Of a stretch of DNA of 6,166 bases, positions 1 through 5,900 are shown in pieces. The notes beneath the pieces were generated by a model, which was not told the DNA's origin, did no database searches, and was given only the letters and a program-made list of their open reading frames with translations. This stretch comes from Sideroxydans lithotrophicus (GTDB lineage Bacteria > Pseudomonadota > Gammaproteobacteria > Burkholderiales > Sulfuriferulaceae): assembly GCA_022736605.1 (NCBI GenBank), contig DZDB01000055.1:5360-11525 (forward strand), in the 5' to 3' direction. How positions within the stretch are numbered: position 1 is the first letter of the stretch; each line of letters opens with the position of its first letter. The translations under genes and the position numbers were made by a program.

Positions 1-465
1 GATCAGTTGCCATTTGCCGATGCCAGTTTTGATTGCGTGGTGACACGCTTTTCAGCGCACCACTGGCGCGATGTGACAGCTGGTCTGGCGGAAATACGCC
101 GTGTGCTCAAGCCCAGCGGCAGCCTGGTGGTGATCGATGTGGTGGCGGCAGAAAATGCGTTGTTCGACACCCTGCTGCAAACCGTGGAAATCCTGCGCGA
201 TGCATCGCATGTACGCGACTACCGGCTGTCGGAATGGCTTGCCATGCTGCAACTGGCTGGATTTGTCGTCAGTGAGAATGATCGCTGGTGTTTGTCGATG
301 GTGTTTGATACCTGGATTGCCCGCATGCGTACCCCGGCCGTGCGGGTGGCGGCAATACGCGATGTGTTTGCCCAGGCGTCGGATGAAGTCCGCCGTTATT
401 TCAAGGTGCAAGCGGATGACACGTTCGATATCGATGTGGCGTGGATTCAGGCCACACCTGCCTGA
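1..465 (+). CDS. Class I SAM-dependent methyltransferase, YafE-like (3' part, 5' end outside window)
   Basis: The reading frame is open from the first base and ends at TGA 463-465, so the N-terminal part with the glycine-rich SAM-binding loop (motif I) lies outside the window. What remains begins with the acidic/aromatic segment LPFADASFD (about residues 3-11 of the visible part), then RFSAHHW and RRVLKPSGSLVVIDV. These are the motif II and motif III regions of the UbiE/Methyltransf_11 fold. The C-terminal half (SHVRDYRLSEW, WIARMRTP, EVRRYF) closely recalls E. coli YafE, a putative methyltransferase of unknown substrate; this comparison is from memory. The C-terminus looks natural (FDIDVAWIQA then stop). 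A cytosolic enzyme transferring methyl from SAM to a small molecule is expected, but the substrate cannot be told. Its last 19 bases overlap the end of a broken MFS gene on the other strand. A TTG at position 7 is not the true start, because homology continues upstream of it. Confidence 0.88.
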   Translation, partial: DQLPFADASFDCVVTRFSAHHWRDVTAGLAEIRRVLKPSGSLVVIDVVAAENALFDTLLQTVEILRDASHVRDYRLSEWLAMLQLAGFVVSENDRWCLSMVFDTWIARMRTPAVRVAAIRDVFAQASDEVRRYFKVQADDTFDIDVAWIQATPA

Positions 466-659
466 CTGGCATTCAGGGGCGGGCCGAATTGCAGCGACAT
501 GACGATGCCGACGGCGGTGGCGCTGTGCCGGGTCAGTTCGGTCAGTACCAGCCAGTCCTGCGCGGTGCGCTGCATCCAGGTGCCGATATTCGACACCATG
601 GCACCGCCCGCCCACAGCCGGTAATTGTAGTTGCCGAGCGAACGGAAGGTGCCGCTCAC
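447..659 (-). pseudogene. MFS transporter, N-terminal remnant (truncated)
   Basis: The frame starts at GTG 659-657 and ends at 447, giving 70 residues. Residues 1-62 look like the start of an MFS exporter of the EntS/MFS_3 kind: a short cytoplasmic lead, NYRLWAGGAMVSNIGTWMQ (about 12-30) entering transmembrane helix 1, then RTAQDWLVL and the second-helix start ending at LQFGPPL. Family members usually run to about 400 residues with 12 helices. Here the similarity stops at about base 474, and eight unrelated residues (NASQAGVA) follow, partly read from the antisense of the methyltransferase 3' end. Such a protein could not transport anything, so the gene is called broken. The GTG start overlaps the TGA of the upstream hydrolase by 4 bases (656-659). 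This is the arrangement of a coupled two-gene operon and supports the start choice. An assembly join or deletion between the two convergent genes could both explain the break. Confidence 0.75.
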
Positions 660-1219
660 GCCAGCGGATGCCCGAGCAGTTCGATGATGGCCTGAGCGCT
701 GCCGGTTTCACTGATCTTGGGGAAAATCCGCGTGAGGCTGTTGAGGTGTGCGTCCAGGCTGGTGTCGGTCATGGCGTCGATGGCGAGGGTGACGTTGTAA
801 CCGAGCTCATGCGCCTGCCGCGCGGTAGATTCAACGCCCATGCTGGTGGCGATGCCGGCGATCACCACCTGCGTCACGCCGCGCTGTTTCAGATAGACAT
901 CAAGGCCGGTCGCGGTGAACGCGCCCCAGCTGCGCTTGGTGACGCGGTGATCCTGCGGCTGCTGATCGAGTTCGGGGACGAGATCCGACCAGTTGGCGGG
1001 TCGTCCGGCGGTGCTGCGCGCCTGCGCTACCCGGCCTGGCGGCGTGCCGGAGACGTTGACCAGCACCACCGGCAAATCATGGCTGCGAAAGGCATCGGCC
1101 AGCGCATTGGCATGCCGCACGACGTCGGCAGCGGGATGGGCGGTGGGCAGGCTGACGATGCCGTGTTGCAGGTCAATCAGGATCAGCGCACTGATCGGGT
1201 CGAGCAGGGAGAGCGGCAT
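656..1219 (-). CDS. Isochorismatase-superfamily (cysteine hydrolase-like) protein with Gly at the nucleophile position
   Basis: The 187-residue length is normal for this superfamily. The fold's landmarks are all visible: the N-terminal strand ALILIDLQHG with catalytic-type Asp16, the lysine motif VTKRSWGAF with Lys95, the cis-peptide strand VVIAGIATS (about 118-126), and the helix start MGVESTARQAHELGY (127-141). Most members (nicotinamidase, N-carbamoylsarcosine amidase) carry Cys at the place taken here by Gly128. True isochorismatases such as PhzD and EntB also lack that Cys and use Asp and Lys alone. The protein may therefore hydrolyse a vinyl ether or another non-amide substrate; this is inference, and no siderophore or phenazine genes are nearby. 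It is a soluble cytosolic protein. ATG 1219 is chosen because it starts just before the first conserved strand; only a weak GGA-like ribosome site lies upstream. The stop overlaps the start of the MFS remnant by 4 bases, suggesting that the pair once handled one compound. Confidence 0.88.
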   Translation of the reverse strand: MPLSLLDPISALILIDLQHGIVSLPTAHPAADVVRHANALADAFRSHDLPVVLVNVSGTPPGRVAQARSTAGRPANWSDLVPELDQQPQDHRVTKRSWGAFTATGLDVYLKQRGVTQVVIAGIATSMGVESTARQAHELGYNVTLAIDAMTDTSLDAHLNSLTRIFPKISETGSAQAIIELLGHPLA

Positions 1220-1298
1220 GATGTTTTTTTCCGTTGTTATGACTTATGGCTGTATGACGACGGCTGAATCGGCGAGTTGCGCAGTAAGGAGTCAAAAT
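1220..1298. other. Short intergenic spacer between arfB and the hydrolase gene
   Basis: These 79 bases separate two leftward genes. On the minus strand a TTGACT hexamer (1290-1295) resembles a -35 box, but no acceptable -10 box lies 16-18 bases downstream. A T-run at 1224-1230 (A-run in the transcript) precedes the hydrolase start. No strong hairpin with a U-tract is visible, so read-through from arfB into the hydrolase gene is possible. Confidence 0.5.
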
Positions 1299-1308
1299 TT
1301 ATTCTGAC
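1291..1308. repeat. 18-bp near-palindrome covering the arfB stop codon
   Basis: The plus-strand sequence GTCAAAATTTATTCTGAC reads almost the same on both strands: the 8-base arms differ at one position, which would be a G-U pair in RNA, around a 2-base centre. It includes the last two codons of arfB and its TAA stop (1299-1301). It is AT-rich within a GC-rich neighbourhood and lacks a T-run, so it is not a classic intrinsic terminator. It may be a protein-binding site or the scar or end of a small mobile repeat; neither is shown. Confidence 0.45.
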
Positions 1309-1718
1309 CCGACCGGCTGGCGGGTTTTCTTGATGATGCCGCGGCGCTGCTTGCCTTCGAGACGACGTTTTTTCGAGGCCAGCGTCGGGCGCGTGGCGCG
1401 GCGCGGCTTGTCGACTTCGCAGGCGCTGCGGATCAGTTCAACCAGCCGTGCCAGTGCGTCGTCGCGGTTGCGGCGCTGGCTGCTGAAACGCTCGGCGCTG
1501 ATGACTAATATTCCATCATTGCTGAGGCGCCGTCCGGCCAGCGCCATCAGGCGTTCGCGCACATATTCCGGCAACGATGGCGAGCGCAGCACGTCAAAGC
1601 GCAGCTGTACGGCGGTCGAGACCTTGTTGACGTTTTGCCCGCCGGGCCCGGAGGCACGCACGAAGTCTTCCTGGATTTCACGCGCGTCGAGCGTAATGCT
1701 GTCGTTGATGTAAATCAT
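1299..1718 (-). CDS. arfB: Alternative ribosome-rescue factor ArfB (peptidyl-tRNA hydrolase, YaeJ family)
   Basis: This protein frees ribosomes stalled on mRNAs without a stop codon by hydrolysing peptidyl-tRNA in the A site. The catalytic GGQ motif of class I release factors is at residues 26-28 in RASGPGGQNVNKVST, followed by the RF-1-like domain to about residue 100. A strongly basic tail follows (about 103-134, with KPRRATRPT, SKKRRLEGKQRRG and IIKK). In ArfB this tail threads into the empty mRNA channel. Length (139) matches E. coli ArfB (about 140). The long codon-recognition domains of RF1/RF2 are absent, which excludes those factors. ATG 1718-1716 overlaps the TGA of the upstream sugar kinase by 4 bases, and no good Shine-Dalgarno sequence precedes it, so translation probably depends on coupling to the kinase. 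The final residues VGSE and the stop lie in or next to a near-palindrome, which may have set the present C-terminus. Confidence 0.95.
   Translation of the reverse strand: MIYINDSITLDAREIQEDFVRASGPGGQNVNKVSTAVQLRFDVLRSPSLPEYVRERLMALAGRRLSNDGILVISAERFSSQRRNRDDALARLVELIRSACEVDKPRRATRPTLASKKRRLEGKQRRGIIKKTRQPVGSE
1307..1331 (+). terminator. Weak terminator-like hairpin read on the plus strand, inside the arfB 3' end
   Basis: On the plus strand ACCCG (1307-1311) pairs with CGGGT (1321-1325), with an inner CC/GG pair and a GGCT loop, and TTTT then CTT follows. It resembles a short intrinsic terminator. No plus-strand gene ends here, however, and the hairpin lies in arfB codons. It could trim antisense transcripts or be chance; on the minus strand no U-run follows directly. 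Confidence 0.2.
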
Positions 1719-2914
1719 GGCAGCAGGGCTACACCCAGACGCGCCAGTCGGGCGCTGCCGTAAGCTGCGTCAGTATGGCTGGCCATGCACACTGGCACAC
1801 TCAATATCCGTTCACGAATCTGTTGCCAGACACCATTGCTGGCGCCGCCACCGGCGCTGACCACCGCGCGTAACGGCGTTGCACCCAGTTCGGCCAGGCG
1901 TGCGTAGCCTTGCGCCTCGATACGCGCCAGGCTCTCCAGCAGACCGTGCAGAAATGCGGCGTCATCGGCGGGACGTGGCGTTAAACGTGGCATCAGCTGC
2001 GGGTTATTCACGGGAAAACGCTCGCCGGGGCAGGGCAGCGGCAGGTAATCGAGCGGGCTGGGTCGGGTCGGATCGATCTGCATGCTCAGGCGCGCGAGTT
2101 CAGCATCGTCAAAAAATTGCCGCAGCACGCCGCCGCCTGCGTTGGACGCGCCACCGGCCAGCCACAGCGCGCCGAATTTATGGCTGTACACGCCGTATTC
2201 TGGCGCATTCACCGGGATGGTCGAGAGCAGTTTTAACACCAGTGTGGTACCCAGTGATGTCACCGCCACGCCAGGTTCACGCACCTTGGCGGCGATGAAG
2301 GCGGCGATGCTGTCGGTGGTGCCTGCGCGCACGACACACGCCGGATTGACGCTGAAATGCCGTGCAATGCGACGGCTGATGGGCGCGATTTTGCTGCCGG
2401 GTGCGACGACCTCAGGCAAAAGCTTGCGCATCGGCAAGCCATCCAATGCCGCAGGCCAGGTCATGCTGACGACATCGAAGCCGGTCTTGAGCGCATTGTG
2501 ATAATCGCTCACGCCCGCAGTGCCGGTGAGCAGCGTCGCCAGCCAGTCGGCCTGATGGAAGAAATGGCGTGCAGCCGGGGCACGCTGGCGCAGCCATTCG
2601 CCCTTGGCCAGTGCCGATGGCAGGTTTATCGTTTGCGCGCAGGGGGCGTTGTACAACACGGCGGGCAGCAAGGGTTCAAAATCCGCATCAGTCAGCAGCA
2701 CCGTGCCGGACGTGCCGTTGATCGCCAGCGCCTGCATGCTTGCCCGCAAATGCGGCGGTATGTCAGCCAGCAAATCAAACAGCGCAGCTTGCCAGTCTGC
2801 CGTGTTATGCGCGGGGCTGAACGTAACCTGGCCATGGTGCAAGGGCGTGTCGGTGTCATCAATCACACAGGTGCGCGCGCCTGCGCTGCCAAAGTCGAGG
2901 CCAAGATAGGGCAT
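1715..2914 (-). CDS. FGGY-family carbohydrate kinase, D-ribulose kinase/xylulokinase-like
   Basis: This cytosolic enzyme is expected to transfer the gamma-phosphate of ATP to a sugar or ketose. Signature elements appear in order: the first phosphate loop LGLDFGSAGAR (residues 4-14), the substrate-side segment NGTSGTVLL (66-74), SDYHNALKTGFDV (136-148), the catalytic-type Asp201 in AGTTDSIAAF (197-206), the second phosphate loop SLGTT (220-224), and the adenosine motif AGGGASN (354-360). At 399 residues it is shorter than classical xylulokinases or glycerol kinases (about 480-500). Its wording (GTSGTVLL, GVYSHKFG, GGASNAGG, GERFPVN) recalls the compact plant/cyanobacterial D-ribulose kinase group; that match is from memory. 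ATG 2914 is chosen because the family's first strand starts there; the frame stays open upstream into the smc region without homology. The gene overlaps arfB by 4 bases at its 3' end. No sugar transporter or other sugar enzyme is adjacent, so the substrate is uncertain. Confidence 0.88.
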   Translation of the reverse strand: MPYLGLDFGSAGARTCVIDDTDTPLHHGQVTFSPAHNTADWQAALFDLLADIPPHLRASMQALAINGTSGTVLLTDADFEPLLPAVLYNAPCAQTINLPSALAKGEWLRQRAPAARHFFHQADWLATLLTGTAGVSDYHNALKTGFDVVSMTWPAALDGLPMRKLLPEVVAPGSKIAPISRRIARHFSVNPACVVRAGTTDSIAAFIAAKVREPGVAVTSLGTTLVLKLLSTIPVNAPEYGVYSHKFGALWLAGGASNAGGGVLRQFFDDAELARLSMQIDPTRPSPLDYLPLPCPGERFPVNNPQLMPRLTPRPADDAAFLHGLLESLARIEAQGYARLAELGATPLRAVVSAGGGASNGVWQQIRERILSVPVCMASHTDAAYGSARLARLGVALLP

Positions 2915-2999
2915 GGTCTGAGGGTTCCGGGCAAAAAACAGCGTAATTCGGGTAAAATCAGCCTCCAATCGCCCATTATAAGAACATTCCACCGCATCC
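2915..2999. promoter_or_regulatory. Divergent promoter region between the kinase-arfB operon and smc
   Basis: This 85-bp spacer must hold the start signals for both directions. On the minus strand a perfect TATAAT lies at 2980-2975, about 60 bases before the kinase ATG, but no good -35 box is found 16-18 bases upstream of it. On the plus strand TAAAAT (2953-2958), in the context CGGGTAAAATCAGCC, is the likeliest -10 for smc and would give a leader of about 35 bases; its -35 is poor. TATAAG (2977-2982) is an overlapping alternative that would give an almost leaderless smc transcript. Both assignments rest on hexamer matches only. Confidence 0.45.
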
Positions 3000-5900
3000 A
3001 TGCGTCTGTCTGCCATCAAACTTGCCGGGTTCAAATCGTTTGTCGATCCCACCATCATCCCCATCGTCGGCCAGATGGTCGGCGTGGTGGGGCCGAACGG
3101 CTGCGGCAAGTCGAACGTGATTGATGCAGTGCGCTGGGTGCTGGGCGAATCGCAGGCCAAACAACTGCGCGGCGCGAGCATGGAAGACGTGATTTTCAAT
3201 GGCTCTGGCACGCGCAAACCGGTGTCACGCGCGTCAGTCGAGCTGGTGTTCGACAACAGCGCGGGCAAGGCGCCGGGACAGTGGGCGAGCTACGCCGAGA
3301 TTTCGGTCAAGCGTATTCTCACGCGCAATGGCGAATCGAGTTATCACGTCAACAACCAGCACGTGCGTCGGCGCGATCTGGTGGATATTTTCCTCGGCAC
3401 CGGGCTGGGCACCAAAACTTCCTACGCGATCATCGAGCAGGGCATGATTTCGCGCATCATCGAGGCCAAGCCGGATGAGCTGCGCGGTTTTCTCGAAGAA
3501 GCGGCGGGCATATCCAAATACAAGGAGCGCCGCCGCGAAACCGAAACCCGCCTGCGTGACACACGCGACAACCTGCTGCGGCTGGACGATATTCGCCGCG
3601 AATTGAACCAGCAGATTGCGCGGTTGCACAGCCAGGCCGAGGTCGCGCGCGAATACCAGCGCCTGCAAGCCGAGCTGAAAACCGCACAGCAATTGCGCTG
3701 GCTGGTAAAAAAACGGGAGGCACAAACCAGCCGCGAGCGCTGCACCCGACAGATTGATGAAATCAGCACGCAGATTGAAGCGCAAACTGCGCAGTTGCGC
3801 GCCAGCGAAACCGATATCGAAGCCAGTCGTGCGGCGTACGAGGCCGCCAGTGCGGCGCTGAATACAGCGCAGGGCGAGTTTTATGCCGCCACGGCCGAAG
3901 TTTCGCGGCTTGAGCAGGCGCTGCGGCATCAAACCGAAACCTGCGCCCGGCTGGCGGCACAAATCAGCCAGCTCAACGCGCAGCGCGACAGCCTGGTACA
4001 ACAGCGCGGCGATATGGAAGCCGCACTGGCGCAATGGCAACAACGCCTGAATGACAGCGGGAATCACCTGGAAGACGCGGAAATGGCGTATCAGGAAGTG
4101 ACCGAGGCGGTGCCGGAAATCCATGCTTTATTGCAGGCTACCCAGACCCGTGTGGCGGATGCACAACACGAATTGTCGCAGTCAGAACAGTCGCGCCAGA
4201 TTGACGAAACGCACCAGCAGCATGCAGCCAAAACCTTACAGCAACTGCAGTCGCGGCTGACCCGGTTACAGCAAGAAGCAGGGGGTCTGCCGCAGCCTGA
4301 TCGCACGGCGCTGGCGCACGCTGAAGCCGAATTGCAGCGCCTGAATCATGAACTCGATACCACGCGTGCTGCGCTCGACGCAGCGCAGCACGCTTTGCCG
4401 ACGCTGGAACTGCAACGTCAACCTTTACGCCAACAACTGGAGGCCGCTACCCGACAGCTGCATCAGGTCGAAGGCCAGCTGGCAGGCTTGCAAAAGATTC
4501 AGAGCCACGTCGACAGCAACGCCCAGCTCGATGCCTGGCTGCAACGTCACCAGCTCGATACCTTGCCGCGCCTGTGGCAGCAGATTCAGGTAGATGCGGG
4601 CTGGGACACGGCGCTGGAAGCGGCGCTGCGTGAATACGTCAACGCCATCTGTCAAACCGGTACGACGCTGGGCGCGTTGCTGGGCGACGCGCCGCCGGTA
4701 CGCGTGAGTCTGTTTGATGCGGGCGCGGCCGTACCGTCAGCGGGCGATGCGGGCTTGCCCCGGTTGCTGGATAAAATTCAATTCAAAAGCGGGCAGGGTG
4801 GCGCGCTGCACGATTGCCTGGCGCTCACCTATGTGGCAGACGATGTGGCGGCGGCCGAGGCCTTGCGCCATCGCCTCCCGGCAGGCGCGTGCGTGGTCTG
4901 TCCGCAAGGCCATGTTTTCACACGCCTCAGTGTGCGGTTCCATGCCGAGCACAGCGCCGGGCAAGGGGTGCTGGCGCGGCAGCGTGAAATCGAACGGCTG
5001 ACGCGGGAAGCCGATGAACTCAATGCGCAGTGCGCGCTGCTGAGCGAGCAGGTTGAAACGCTGGATGATGCCTTGCGTCAAGCGCAACAGCAGCTTGGAC
5101 AGCTGCGCGCGCAGCATACGCAGACACAACAACGACAACATCAGGTACAAATCGATAGCGTACGCCAGCAGCAAGCTGTCGAGCGCGTGACCTTGCGCAG
5201 CGCACAGATCACCGCCGAAACCGCCGAAATAGAAGCGCAGATGGCGCAGGAGAACGAGAAAAGCCTGCTCGCAGAAGCGCGATTGCGTGATCACCACCTG
5301 CATGCGGGGCGTTTGCGCGAGCAGCTCGAAGACGCCCGGCGCGCACGTCAGGAGGCGGAAAATCTGCTCACACAGAAACGCGAGCAACACCGTCAAGCCG
5401 AACGCAGTTTGCAGGAAATCCGTTTCGGCCTGCAAACATCTGAAAATAAAATCAATGATTTGCACGATGCACTTCAGGTTAATACTGATCAAAATGAGCG
5501 GCTCGGCGAACAGCTCGGTGACGTGGCTGCCGAACACGCCAGCATTGACCAGTCTGCGATGCAAGTCGCTTTGCAGCAGGCCATTTCAGACCGGCAAATG
5601 CACGAGCAGCAGCTGTCTGCAAGGCGCGTTGAAGTTGAGACCGCGCAAACCCGTTTACGCACAGCGGAAGAAACGCGCATACGTTCAGAACAAGCTTTAA
5701 CACCCTTACGCAACCGCCTGGAAGAACTGCATTTAAAAGCGCAGGAAGCGCAACTTGGTCTGACCCAATGTGACGAACAGCTGCTGACGTTGCAGGCAGA
5801 CGAAGCCTCGCTGGCAGCGCATCTGGCAAGCAGCGGCAAGACCGATCATGCGGCAGAAATTGTACGTTTGACAGCCAATATGGAGGCGCTCGGCGCAGTC

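Noticed and set aside
461..477. Possible terminator hairpin CCTGA/TCAGG at the methyltransferase stop
   Set aside because: It has only 5 pairs with a 7-base loop and no T-run on either strand.
52..711. 219-codon minus-strand open frame across the methyltransferase and MFS remnant
   Set aside because: It crosses two recognisable genes in the wrong frame and has no family resemblance of its own.
668..1267. 199-codon plus-strand open frame opposite the isochorismatase-like gene
   Set aside because: It mirrors the hydrolase on the opposite strand; the Gly/Asp/Arg-rich translation is typical of a GC-rich shadow.
1290..1295. TTGACT as a -35 box for the hydrolase gene
   Set aside because: No reasonable -10 hexamer lies 16-18 bases downstream on the minus strand.
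2915..3268. Upstream extension of the sugar kinase frame by 118 codons on the minus strand
   Set aside because: The extra part is antisense to the spacer and to the Walker A region of smc and shows no kinase similarity. The conserved first strand starts at ATG 2914.
3234..4124. 296-codon minus-strand open frame opposite smc
   Set aside because: It is a shadow of the GC-rich smc coding frame; the Leu/Phe/Arg-rich composition has no recognisable domain.
4737..5564. 275-codon minus-strand open frame opposite the SMC hinge and coil
   Set aside because: It is antisense to an unbroken, clearly homologous SMC frame, and its hydrophobic look comes from reverse-reading Gln/Glu codons.
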